Part shown: positions 1 to 12,112 of the stretch, piece after piece | How the letters are laid out: every line of letters begins with the position of its first letter | How positions within the stretch are numbered: position 1 is the first letter of the stretch | Assembly (NCBI GenBank): GCA_030141605.1 | Contig: JAQGDQ010000046.1 | Coordinates: 1 to 64,000, forward strand | Length of the DNA stretch: 64,000 bases | Source of the DNA: Tubiluchus corallicola | Lineage: Eukaryota > Priapulida > Priapulimorpha > Priapulimorphida > Tubiluchidae | Reading direction: 5' to 3' | The notes under the pieces: model-generated | What the model was told of the DNA's origin: nothing | The model's database searches: none | Seen by the model: the letters and a program-made list of their open reading frames with translations, nothing else | Program-made: the position numbers and the translations under genes

Positions 1-589
1 CCTCAATTTGCGCTTCTGCAAAGACGTGCAACACGTTCATGGAATGTTTTTGCTGTTAAAAATTGATGTCATAACTAGCTCAGATGGCCCGCCGTTAATT
101 AACTTTTTAACCTAGGGATGCTTTGGCATTGTACACTTTGCCGTACTTCAAAATGGGGTAGGATATGAAAAATAGTCCTGTTTTGTTTTAAAAACTTGAG
201 AACAGATGTTTCCCAGAGAAAATTGTGACTGCACCAATTATGTCTCAGTATCTGACATGAAAATCCTGGTGCAGCGTTGTACACGAACCTGAGATCTGTA
301 CGATTTCTAGTACTGTAATAAGCAAAATAAGCCTGGCAGTATAAGAGAAATGCTTAAAGAGAAATGAGAAATCACCTGGAAACCGCCTGAGAGTTAAGAT
401 CAGAAATGAGCTGCACGGTATTTGCATGCGGTCATAACCTTAAGATAATAAACAAGTCGATATTGCTATGTGCAAATTTCATGCTATGTTGTGTCCTTAT
501 TAATATACCTTGATTAAGGACATGCTACTATAGCATAGATTGTTTTATAGTTTAATGTGGTCCCATTAATGCGGTCTCTGTTTTATTTC
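1..589. other. Intergenic, nothing recognised
   Basis: Only short open frames on the minus strand, without family resemblance or splice support. Confidence 0.6.
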
Positions 590-710
590 GTTGGTTGGGT
601 GGTTTTTTTTTGTGTTTTGTTGTTTGTGTGTTTTGGTGTTTTGTTGTTTGTGGGTTTGTTTGTTGTGGTTTTTTGTTTTTTGGTGGTGTTGTTGGTTGGG
701 TGTGGTTTGT
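590..710 (+). repeat. G/T-only low-complexity tract
   Basis: About 121 consecutive bases contain only G and T on the plus strand, mixing T runs up to nine with GG/GGG groups. It is not a regular microsatellite; unit sizes vary (GTTTT, GTTT, GGT). Confidence 0.9.
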
Positions 711-3700
711 AAACTGCTAACCAATTAGCAATAAAGCAAAAAAACGAATGTATAAGCATTAAACAGAATCCAGTGTATAAGCTAATTCAGAATTATTTGT
801 TTCAAAGCAAGTTAAGCGGTGTTATATCAGGAGAATAACTGGATAGTCTACTAAAAATGTCTTTCGTGCTTTAATTAAGCATCAGTAATAAAGCTCAGTG
901 AATTAAGTTACATAGTTACAGTATAGTTTATGCGAAACGTTATCAACTCTTTTATGTAGACTTATGGTTATACAGCTTCCACTTATAAAAATAGACGAGT
1001 AAGTACCCGTTGCCCGCGAATAAATTGTTGTTTAAATCGTTTTTCATCGCGTTTGCACGGTTTCACGAAAATTGTACCTAGAAAATTTAAATTTGCTGCT
1101 ATTACGTGTATCAAGCGAAAGCATGACAGCATGTAAATCATTTATTTAAAAGTGGTTGATAAACGGATCATAGCCTCATAGGTATTTAATTTCCCTAAAA
1201 ATGTATATTAGGAGAATTTTGGCCCAAGTAATGGATGACCTCTAGAGTCACAGATCGATACCTAAGCTTTCGTATACAGTTCGCCAATTCGGTACTTCAT
1301 AATGGAAATTTTTCGCCATTTTCTTCACCTATACCCCTTATTTTATAAAGAACGGGACCGTGGAGCCGATGCTGATAATGGTTGGATAGCTCGTTCATTG
1401 GTGGGTTTAGTAGTCCTATTTAGATTCTGAGGCAGTCCCACTCCAGCCCCTTGGATTTTCAGTTCTCTGAAAAGAGAAGGAACTGGGCTACACTACAGTG
1501 TGGGTCACTTTCTTAAGCACTTCCATTATAGCCCAAAAGAACGCTATAAATACAAGTTCTCTTCTTACGATTTTCTCACTGGGGCAAGAATAGAGCGAAA
1601 CTCATTCTTAGTGACGTTATGCATTATATTCTGTTACAGACTGGATGTTAAAGTATATCCCAAAAAAATTTCCATACTAATTTTTATTACTTAGCCTTAC
1701 GCATACCTGTTTGAAAGACTTACGTAAGTGTAAGTGAAAATGATAATTGATAATAACGTAAAATGTTCGCGCACTCATCCCAAGAGTTTAAATTACAGTT
1801 TTTTAGTACTAATTTTATACGGCTAACTCAATCCTGTATGTACCAAAACAGCACGTAGGTTTGAGTGATATAAAATTTCAAGACGAATTTTTAAGCTCTA
1901 TTTATGAAGAGTGTTTTCTCGCAGTTTAATTAAGTTTATATCTTGTAAGAGTTGATCATTACGAGAGCAGTAAGTAAACTATGCAGAATGTTCGCGCATT
2001 ATTGATCATTGGTCGATGGGTGTGGGTGTGGTGTGGGCGGCTTGGTGTGGATTGATATTGTGGAACAGTATGCAAAAGTTTTTGCGGATTTTGACTAGTT
2101 CGCTTACTATAGCATAAACCACATGAACGTAAAGCATGAATAAACAGTCATTTAAAAGTGAGCTATTATTTTTACCTACCAGTGTGACACAACTGCTGCA
2201 CAGCGGCTTTCGTGCACAAACGAAGAAATCACTGAGCCCTTGATTTTCGGAAGAGATTGTTTTCTACTTTTGCAGTATCTCTGAGCCTAAAATCTCTCCT
2301 GTTTTTAATCTTTTAATCAATTGCCGTAATGGACGCACGGAACATAAAGCAGAAACAATAATTACACTCTGCTTGCATGGCACCTTCAGTGAAGAACTGC
2401 TTCTGCATGATTCGCAATCTGGTTCCTCCCACGAAATAATACCAACTACTACTTAAACTTAATTTGTGCCCTGTTAATCACTTGTGTGATTGTTTTAATA
2501 TTTTTGCACTTTTACACGTCTGAATATTATTGCAGTGTTTACATTGTTTCGTATCATCAACGTCAGACAAGTTCTTATGCATTTGACAACTTTTTAACAT
2601 GTAACATTAGAGTGGGCATATAACATATAAAATTTAAAAGCAGTGGTAGTAGTAGTAATAGAAATGTTCCTATATGTTGTAACCGTTTGCTTAAAAAAGA
2701 CTGGTAAATCCTTGTTGAAGGAACTATGAAAACACTACAATTCATCACGCCAATGTATCCTAACCTGTCCTTCTAATAATACAATGTTAACAAACCGGTA
2801 CTGGTCAGCTGATTTTTTTCCGGAAATAGTCAACCGGAAATACGTCATTTAAAGCCCAGTGGAAATACAAATGACAAACGTGTTACTTTAAATACAGCTA
2901 GAGGATCCAAGTTATATAAACACAGGAAAAATTATACAAACCTACGGTCATTGTCATTGCTGCTTCTATTTCTCGCTTTGTACACGTGACTATAGAAATC
3001 CTGGCCCAATTTTTCGATAAGGTGGAAAGGCTGGAGAGGGTCAGAAATTACCAAAAATGATTAGGCGGGCTATATATTTTTTGTACCCTGCGCACCGAAA
3101 TGTATTTAGTTTTTTAATTATTCTACTCTAATCTTAAGTATTTTCCTCTGAAAAAAATAAACATATTCGTCTATGTTATTAACCATGAAACGACACGCAA
3201 TAACAAAAATAATTCTCGATTTTTCGATAATAAGACAAGTTAACGTCAAATTATATTTTAGTTTCAGTCCAAATGGATAAGAAATCAAATAACCAAAATT
3301 GACTGCTAAAGAACTGGAAATAATTGTTACGAAGATTGAAAAAGAGAAAGTCGTATAATTACTTAGTAAACTTTGTACTACATGTTGTAAAGCTAAAAAC
3401 AGTACTATAATATCACAGGTTAATTAGTATGATAATTTGCAGAATATGTCGTTTTTTCATATTTTGATGCTATTTCCAATCTGAGTGTTTTTCAGCATTG
3501 TATGGCTAATGTTGTTCATTTGTACACCCGACTTTAAATAAAGATTATATATATATATGTGTATGTGTATTGTCAATTTAACAACTCACATCAGAAGAAT
3601 GCCTCCTATTACCACTCGTTCTAATATTGCTAACTTGAAACTGGGTTAAGTAATTTAAACCTAGTTTCAAATTGCCCGGAGATGTTTTAAACATAGGTTG

Positions 3701-4937
3701 ATTTTACTGGAAAGGGAAGTTACATTGAAACTGGAGCTAATTTAAAAATGCTACACAAAATCTTTTAGTGTATTACTTTTTTTCGTAAGCACTGTACACA
3801 TTCATAGCTTTTCATAGAATCAACAAATAGTCTTACTGGGCTCCATCAATGATCGTGCGTCGTTGCTTCGTTAACTGACACTGCCGACACACCACTTTTT
3901 TACTGCACTCCCATTTATGTTCCTATACTCTCGCTTTTCGTTTAAGCTAATAAAAATTCGTCTTTTGGACTCTCTAATCAAGCGCAGTCTAACCCTCATC
4001 ACATCTATTTCACAAGCAGCCATTTTTTCCAAAATTTAGAAACTTGAATAACCTACATTTTCACCATCACGGAAAGCGTGCTGACATAAAAAAACTTAAA
4101 TTGACCCTTATATTAAAAATCATATTTTTCTCACCGTAATAAAGGCGATGTAGGCGAGGTGATCAAAAAAGTAACATCCACAAACTTAAGTTAAGGGTCT
4201 TCGTATGATGAAAAGAAAGCGGATTTTTTTCTTTTTTTCGTTCATAAATCTAAAGACAAACTAAGTTTACAATACTATAATTATAATGTTAAGATGGGCG
4301 CAGCCTAAATAAAATAAATCAAATTTCGCATATTTATGCCATTATTAATAATAATTGCTTCCTCAACAATTCTTGCTATACCTGCTGACGTTTAACTGTT
4401 AAGACCTCTTCAATAATATGACTGCATTAGCAGCAAGTGTTTGTCAACTATATTATCATTCGAACCGGTTGAATGATATACGGTAATTGCATAAAATTAA
4501 TGACGATCCGCAAGAACGTGATTCAGTAATGGATTACAACAGCTGTAACATAGGCTTGTAGTTTTTAATTTTATTTTATCTTTTTACTTAAAAAGGCAGA
4601 ATTTCGGGATTAACTTGAAGTAGCAAAAATCAGCAAAACATAGTAGGTATTCAATGTTTGACGGTCAATAGTTTACCAATAGGCCAATTCATTTAATTCA
4701 ATTTTGGTTGTTTTGTTTGTCTTTTTCTTTTGGGTTTTATTGCATTGAGGGCAAATGTATGTGTTCACAATTATAATAAAAGTTACTGTAGCGCCCATTG
4801 TTTATTCTGTTCAATTTTGCTATTTAGTTTTCTTGCTTTACGCTTATTTTGCGTTATTACAAATAGACTAAAATTTATTTGCTGCTACAATTATTAGTTT
4901 CGTTATCGAAAACAATCACTGTCTTTCCTGTGTCTCT

Positions 4938-4938
<1 letters not shown>
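711..4938. other. Intergenic, AT-rich, no gene seen
   Basis: No open frame longer than about 65 codons and none with family resemblance. A short (TA)n(TG)n tract lies at 3546-3570. Confidence 0.6.

Positions 4939-5009
<71 letters not shown>
4939..5009 (+). repeat. (CT)n microsatellite
   Basis: About 35 uninterrupted CT dinucleotides. A 77-codon open frame across it is a by-product, giving a Ser-Leu run. Confidence 0.97.
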
Positions 5010-5011
<2 letters not shown>

Positions 5012-6337
5012 ACTTGTTATTATTTACTGACACTTCATTAATTTCTGGTTATGGGTGTTCGCGTTTAAGTTTTTCTGCTGTATACAATCATTGTCGTTTT
5101 TCTGCAACCTAGACTGGCTCTTTTTTAGAAAAAGAGTATGAGAAATTAATTGAAACAATTATCCATATACATTTGCAAGCTTCAGCCTTTGTGTAAAATA
5201 CCCCATTACACTAGGTCAATGTTGCTTCTCTTAGCAAGTTGCATGTTTTCTGTAACAAAATGTTTTATTGTGCGCTTGTTGGTTTTTTTAAGCATTGGTT
5301 CACCATAGGAATAGCAGCATCTCCCACGTATTTTCGTTAATTTTCTTCGTGCTGACGAATGACGACTCCAATTTCTAGTCAGTTATCTGATAAACAACTT
5401 TCTCGTTGTGTAGATGATTTATTGCATTGTTCTGAAGGCTTCAACTCACAGTTTACCTTGTAAAATTGAAATGTTTGTGAATGTTGAAACGCAATAAGTG
5501 GCATGTGTCTAGTCAAGCATTTGGTATGGTTGGAAACTGATTATATGTGTAAATTAAACTACGTAGTAAGTTTACGCTACTACTAAATTAAACTACTTAG
5601 TAATTTGTCATAGAAGTTGAAACGGTAGTAATAGGTTGATACTACAATTATGCGAATTAACTACAAGCGTGGTCTGGAATGCACTGGGTAAGTTTTAAGC
5701 TATACTGGGGTTGTCAAGGGGTTGTTCTTGTTCAAGTAGTTATCGTTGGTTGCTGGGATCTAGCTTATTATCACGGATAGGTCTCTAAAATAAGAGAGGC
5801 AATTGGTCCGGCAAAGAAGTTCTCGACACACCGAACAAATTTTGAACCAGTGGGTGAACAGGCTCGGTGCACTGTGTCACTGTACTGTATCTGGCACTGT
5901 GTCAGACTGACTCATACTTGACTAAACTGGACTGAATTAGATTGAACTGATTTGAATTGAAAAGGACTTGACAGGACTGCATTGCGCTGGACCAGTTATT
6001 ACTGTTATTATTTAAAGAGCAAATATATACAAGAAAAGTGTCCCTCTGTTTGGAGGGATTTGGTTTAAAGGAAGAAACGATGATTTTTTATATAATACCC
6101 CATTTTCAAGTACGGTAAAAAAGTATACATTTTAGCACCATTAATAGTGCAAAAGCGTTTATCATAATTAAATAATCGATTAAAAACTTAATTAACGACG
6201 GGCGAGCCAAACTAGTGATGTTCACTACAAACGAACATGATTTTCAACAGCAAGAACATTTCATGAGCGCGTTGCTCGTGTTTGCAAGAACGAAAATTGA
6301 AGTACAGCACTACCGTAACAGATTCAGAGTGTTGTAC
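5010..6337. other. Intergenic with a loose ACTGA/TTGA-rich stretch
   Basis: No gene seen. Positions about 5868-5995 contain many spaced copies of ACTG, ACTGA and TTGA words (for example GGACTGAATT, GATTGAACTG, GGACTTGACAGGACTG), a decayed short-unit repeat. Confidence 0.5.
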
Positions 6338-6378
6338 TAAAACTTTTAGTTTTAGTTATACTAAAACTAAAAGTTTTA
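6338..6378. repeat. Perfect inverted repeat, 19-bp arms, 3-bp spacer
   Basis: The left arm TAAAACTTTTAGTTTTAGT and the right arm ACTAAAACTAAAAGTTTTA are exact reverse complements around TAT. The surrounding sequence is not otherwise symmetric. Confidence 0.95.
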
Positions 6379-7934
6379 AGATCAAAATTCAAATTTTAAA
6401 TTTACATCTGTGCTCACGCATGAGTTGTCGAACGTGTGTAGTACGTCACAAACGAACACCTCTGAACTGAGAGGTGTAGCATCTGTTTTTTGTGCAACGC
6501 GTTTCCGAAATGCAGGCGCTAGTGCCAGTCTAACTAGCGAATGGCGAAATTACTGCTACCTTAACGTATTACTACGTATTAACACTTCAGACAGTGTTAC
6601 ATAAATAACATTTTCACTGATAGATGTTACACAGAAGCACGCGGCCATAATATAAAATTAACAAAGCCGACTGACATACAACATTACTACACACAACAAT
6701 TATAATTTTGATTATACAGTCAGTTTTTATAGGCCTATTGTATTAAATGGAAATCTCAGCACATAGCTGCCGAATTACTGCGAGAATAGGTCGACAGTAA
6801 TGACAGATGAAACACAGACAATCGATCCATAATTTAAATTTAACAAGACTTACATAGAACATTGACACAGAAATCTATTTCAGTTTCTTTTGTAAAAGAC
6901 GGATATTTTAATCACATTTAGTACTGGTTCAAACAAAACTCCACTAAAATAGATTAGCGGCTTCTGACCTTATTTCTGTTTAATATCTTTTGTACAGTAC
7001 ATTGAAACCACCTATTGAATCCTATTCTAAGAAATATTTGGCAAATAGAGATGATCGCTGGTTCATCGTTCCATTCACTAATTAGCATCCAGTAGCTTGT
7101 GTGATTCTTAAATCGCCAAGGCATTCTAAAAGAAAAGCGCAGCTAGGCGCTATAGTTTTATCACATGTATGCAAACTTTTTCAGAGACTTGATCGCTCGG
7201 TTCGCACCTATGAACGTAAACCTGCAATAAATCCCTCAATAACATTTATAACCTTGAGTAATAAATCCACATTTCTCGTATTTGGAGGAGCTAGGCGACG
7301 GATAGGTCAAATGTAACAAGGTAGGTAAAATGTTGAGCACAAATGTTAAATAACTTGTTCAGTAGGCCTTAATTAATACATTTTGAAAAAGTTAATTCTT
7401 AAGTAGCATTACGACCCACAGATCTCAAAAGTGACCCAAAAGTCACTTGTCCCCAAACCTTTGAGTACAACAACAATGATGTGATTTTTTTATATGATGC
7501 ACCGTATAGTGACACCAAAAGCATTAAATTCCTAACTTAAGAAAGGAAATTTCCTGGTGTTGTTGCTCAGAAAAGGCCAAGAATGAGGTCGTCAAAAGTT
7601 TAACACTTTTTGAGAAGTTTTGCCTTAAATAACTTCTCAAGCCTTCACAAAGCTGAAATGTATTTTATCATGGCGTTTGCATTTTTAATCCATTTGATCA
7701 CTGTAAAAAATTGAATTACTGAATGAATTTTTTAAGATGTTGTGAAATAACCAAGCACAAATGTAAATTTGTAAAATTTTAGCTCTAAAAATTTAAATTA
7801 AAAAATTCTCTAAAAAATCTTCAGTAAGTAAGCTTATAGAATCCAAATAAATATCGTAATTGAAATCGTAATTAAATAAAAGTCAGCATCTTGTCAGTGC
7901 TTTATCGCTTCATTCACGATCAGCGAACATGTAT
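6379..7934. other. Intergenic, no gene seen
   Basis: A small hairpin (ACACCTCT ... AGAGGTGT) lies near 6457-6479. The open frames at 6410-6604 and 7101-7316 match no family I know. Confidence 0.5.
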
Positions 7935-8475
7935 GAATCTTGGACATTTTGGCTGGTGGGCATTGGACAATTAGATAATGGCCACTTGGACAGTGGCACT
8001 TGGGCAGTGGATGCTAGGCTTAAAATCGCTAAAATTTAGTTTAGTTTTATTGACTAATTATTACTTACACAAGGTGAGACTTAACAAAAAAGAAAAAAGC
8101 TAATCCAACATAAAATTTACACAATTTGATCAACTGGAAGCTAAAATAACTTGAAGCAAGCAGACAAAAAATTAATGACTAGCTTACATGTTATCACAAT
8201 GACATGACACGTTTTCGTCATTTTATAAGGCACTACATAATTAGCACTCAGTGGGCAGTCACACATGTGCACGTCTTTGATTTCTGTCTCCATTAAGTCT
8301 TTGAGCGGATAACCTGAAATAAGTCGAACGAATCTTAAGGCTTCTGAATACAATGATGAAACTTAATTTTGAGCAGAGGTTCACTGTTTTGTACGCAAAC
8401 AGTGTTGGCAGTAGAGATTTAGGTAGCAGGAATTTGGTCAGTGGCACTTGGACAGTGGACATTTGGGCAGTAGAT
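7935..8475 (+). repeat. Decayed minisatellite built on a TTGGACAGTGG-like unit
   Basis: Clusters at about 7945-8010 and 8400-8472 share words such as CACTTGGACAGTGG, CAGTGGCACTTGG and TTGGGCAGT, in tandem units of roughly 12-15 bp. The two clusters are separated by about 390 bp of unrelated sequence. Confidence 0.6.
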
Positions 8476-8510
8476 CAAGATCTTTTAATTGTCGACTTTC
8501 GTTAGCAGCG

Positions 8511-8518
8511 CACACACA

Positions 8519-8599
<81 letters not shown>
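8511..8599 (+). repeat. (CA)n microsatellite
   Basis: About 44 CA units with a single C-to-T change in the run at 8520. Confidence 0.97.
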
Positions 8600-8601
<2 letters not shown>

Positions 8602-10729
8602 TCCCAATCAAAACAAAGTTTCGTATCTGAAAGTGTCTGAAACCTAGAGGCGTTGTTTAAGGTACAAAATTTCCTTGTGCTCAAATTTTGGCCAAAGCCT
8701 AATTGGCCTCACTTTAGACCTTTCTTAAACAAAAACTCCAATTGAGTTTCTTCCTTAAATGCGAATTTTTGCTTGTGGTATTCGTATATTACACAAAAAA
8801 TCAGGCTTTAGGCTACTTTAGGGTCTGAGGGTCGCAAGCGACAGGAATTCGCAGCTTAAGAATTCACTTTTCAAAATGTTTAATAAGATCTGCAAATTAA
8901 GCTATTCAAATTGTACTCAACATATGCCATCCATGATCCAGCTCTGCTGTTACAAATATATTCACTAGCCTGTTAGTCTGGACCAGAAGCCACTGAAAGA
9001 GTCTTTCTGTTGGGGACTTGAAGACGCGCTTATGAAAAAAAACTTGAAGTTTTCTTGGATTCTTAAATGTAGCGTCAAATCAAGAACGAATACATTAGTC
9101 CTGGTCTTTTAAATGATTCTTAAGATTCTCCAGAACTAATCCGCGGTCTCCCTTGAGACCGCACATTATACAAAAGACCAGCGCGTGCCTAAGTTACTGA
9201 GCACAGTGAGTAAATTAAGTTGTCTGTCTGAATGAAAGCCTAGAAATACATCGTCTTTATGGAGTGAAGTTTTATGGGGCAAGGCTAAATTTGTCTGTAT
9301 TTTATTATTACATTAACGACAATGTTTGGCAAGCGCCTAGTGACTGTTTTGTGTTAATCTGCGACGTACATTACAGCCTGTTCCAGTATTTTATTGAATG
9401 TCACTACTTATGAAAACTATACAGCAGTGTTAATATAGTGAGGTTAAGTGGATGTGTCGTATCTTTGTGGACATCAGTTTGACTACTCGTATAAAATGGA
9501 ATCATGGTATACAGTGAGTATTTTTAGAGCCCGACCCTAAACCTGTACATTTTGTAATCACAATTAATGGTAGGTTTCCTTAAAAGCTTCCCGTTTTTAA
9601 CATGCGCTTGAAAGTAAGCTCTTTCCTTGCCTTTTCTTGAAAAATACTAAAATACAGGAACTGGGTAAGGTTTTTTATAAGTGATAACAATTTAATATTT
9701 TCGGAGTGTGATCGGCATTTTATGGCGTAAAGGTGGAACTGCAGTTCCATCTGGCGAAAATGAGAATAATCACAACGTTGTCCAGCACGAAAATAGCTTG
9801 AGACTCAGATTTAGTAAGAATATTATTTGCTTTATTAAACAGCCGTTAGCGACACGTGCTATGCTGGTGTTTATTTTTGCAGAAATATGAAAGTGTTAGG
9901 TGAGGCATAGAAATTCATTTGCCCCATATTACTTGTCAGTCCCACTTGATCTTGCTCAGTAAGAATGGGATTCATTATTATGGAGTTGCATGCACGTGCG
10001 CTCGTGTGGGGATACATGTGCGTGAGGGTGCATCTGTGTGTGCAACAAGGGGGTTGTGTGAGGGAGTTCGAAATAGTCCTACCGACCGACTCAACCTAAT
10101 ACACTTATACAATATACATATTTTTCCAAAGCCATTCTACAATTCAAGCTTGCCTAAATTTTACCTTAAAACAAGTATCGCTACAATCCAAGCGTTATAC
10201 CTTCAACTTGCTTGTAAAACATAATAGCTACCGAAATTTGCAAATTGAAAATTATGAAAAACTGCAAAAAATAAGCAGCTGGCTAATAAAATATGAAGTT
10301 AATAGACGTATTTACCAACTATCCACTTGTTTGCATTGCGATCACATTTCAATTACGTCTGCTGATTTTCTCACCCTATCATTGGTGACCACACTTAGTA
10401 TCTGCTACTGTTATCGATTGGGTAATTATTATTAATGTTATATTCCAAGCATTGAATCATTTTGCTGCAACCTCAATGGGCTTTCACCTGGGAGCATCAG
10501 AAGAGAGATAAACCCTTGAAAGCATCTGTATAATCACCGACTCTAATGTCTCTTTGAATAATAAGTACTTGTTCTTTCCTTTAAAATATTAAATTATAGG
10601 TGAAAGCACGTTGTTGAAACTAAGCAAGATCGAAAAACTACGATAAATCTAACTACAATTTACCACAATAATTCAGAGTGCATTACACCCATACACAGCT
10701 CCCATCCAAAAACGCACGAAAATAACACT
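8600..10729. other. Intergenic, no gene seen
   Basis: It contains a 101-codon open frame at 9919-10224 that overlaps GT-rich DNA and shows no domain, signal peptide or splice context. I do not call it a gene. Confidence 0.5.
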
Positions 10730-10899
10730 GTTACGGGGACGAAATGCCATTTATTTTCGACCCCCGCCCCATACATTGTGATGGTTCGATCCATTACATA
10801 TTCGAAGCCATTACATATCAGCGTTGCATAGCAGCTATAAGTAGCTAGTATGGAATGGCCTCATCGGTTCAGTGGCCTGATGGCCAGATAACGTCTTCT

Positions 10900-11130
10900 A
10901 TCTCAGCACCTGCTCCGTAATGACAACCGGCATGAAGCACAATGGGGTAGACATCTGGCGTGTTAATTAATTCAATAATTTTATTCTTACTACTGCTTTC
11001 TTACGTTTTCTTCTCAACTATGCGCCAACCGGCGTATCAGCACCATCAGCTCTTCATTATATTCGTGGCCTGTAAGTGGGGCAATAGTCCTAAGCTACTC
11101 GCAGTGGATTCGAACTTGCAACCTTATATC
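10900..11130 (-). repeat. Interspersed repeat copy 1 with tRNA-like box B (SINE-like)
   Basis: Positions about 10908-11075 are a diverged copy of about 11968-12112. On the minus strand the piece is preceded by GGTTGCAAGTTCGAATCC (11106-11123), which contains a good RNA polymerase III box B. That would fit a tRNA-derived SINE reading leftwards. The T-stem does not pair well, so it is not a tRNA gene. Confidence 0.5.
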
Positions 11131-11967
11131 TGCTTCAGAACAGCACCGAACCACCGCAATGACATGGAACCGCCGGAACCACTATGCAGTACGACGGATT
11201 TCTTGCATCGTCGCCGATAGCTACAGCTATGATTTGTGTGGGGTCACAACATAGATTAGCTGGTTCTTCAAAAACCGGAGCTTTCAAAGTCCTCATTAGC
11301 AGGTTACGTGCCTCTTTTACAGCGGCCTCGTGAATTATCTACGAGCATAGTGTTCTTGTATGCTGTAAATATGTCGATTTTAAGTGTATGTTACAAAGTA
11401 TAGTCTGTACTTGCTGTAGCAGCACCTGGACTGTTTTTAAGTTAATGATTGAATGGACCAGTTCCGCAGTCACCAATCGCCTCGTCAACTCGCTTGGTTG
11501 ACGATGATGTCGGCAATATGGACGCTATAGCCAGTCTAACAATTCGTTGGGTTCGTACATTTGGGAGCAGTTACGTGAAGGGACGCAAAGAGCTTCCCGA
11601 TCTGCTATCATTTCAAAGAGGAACAACGGCACTACGTTGGCTGGTGCCGTCCTTAGGAGCCTGCAGACCTACTCCGGCTCTCTTTTTTGACGAACACCCT
11701 CCTTACAAGCGAGAAACGGACATCAACTTTGACGGCAAATTGAACCCCAGAAGTGTCCAGATCGCTCATGAATCCAGCCCGGACAGAGCCAGCTCTCCGA
11801 ACCTTAACTGCAGTCATTTCTTAATTCTTTTTGCAGAAAATCTTAAATTAAAATTTCGTAAGCTATATGCTCTTTAAATGGCAAAATTTTTTAAGCATTG
11901 TACAACAGAAGGACGAACCATTTTCTGCAGAGGAGTGCAGTGTTACGGGAGCGAAATTTTTTAGACG
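11131..11967. other. GC-richer unique segment with a 142-codon open frame, unassigned
   Basis: The segment between the two repeat copies is richer in G+C than its surroundings and carries an open frame at 11449-11877 (+). I recognise no domain. It could be the remnant interior of a mobile element or a chance frame in GC-richer DNA. Confidence 0.35.
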
Positions 11968-12112
11968 ACTTAGCACATGCTCCGTAGAGACAACCGACAT
12001 GGAGCACGATGCGGTAGACATCTGGCGTGTTACTTAATTCAGTAATTTTACACTGTCTTTTGCGTTTTCTTCTCTGCGACAACCGGCGTATCAGCTCTAT
12101 CCGCTCTTCGTT
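11968..12112 (-). repeat. Interspersed repeat copy 2
   Basis: It shares with copy 1, in the same orientation and order, words such as GTAGACATCTGGCGTGTTA, GCTCCGTA, GTTTTCTTCTC and ACCGGCGTATCAGC. Differences and indels are scattered, so the copies are old. Confidence 0.65.

Noticed and set aside
4879-5112. Frame with a long Ser-Leu run
   Set aside because: It is the translation of the (CT)n microsatellite.
11101-11160. Possible tRNA gene on the minus strand
   Set aside because: Box B is good, but the T-stem and acceptor stem do not pair and box A deviates. It is better read as a SINE-like remnant.
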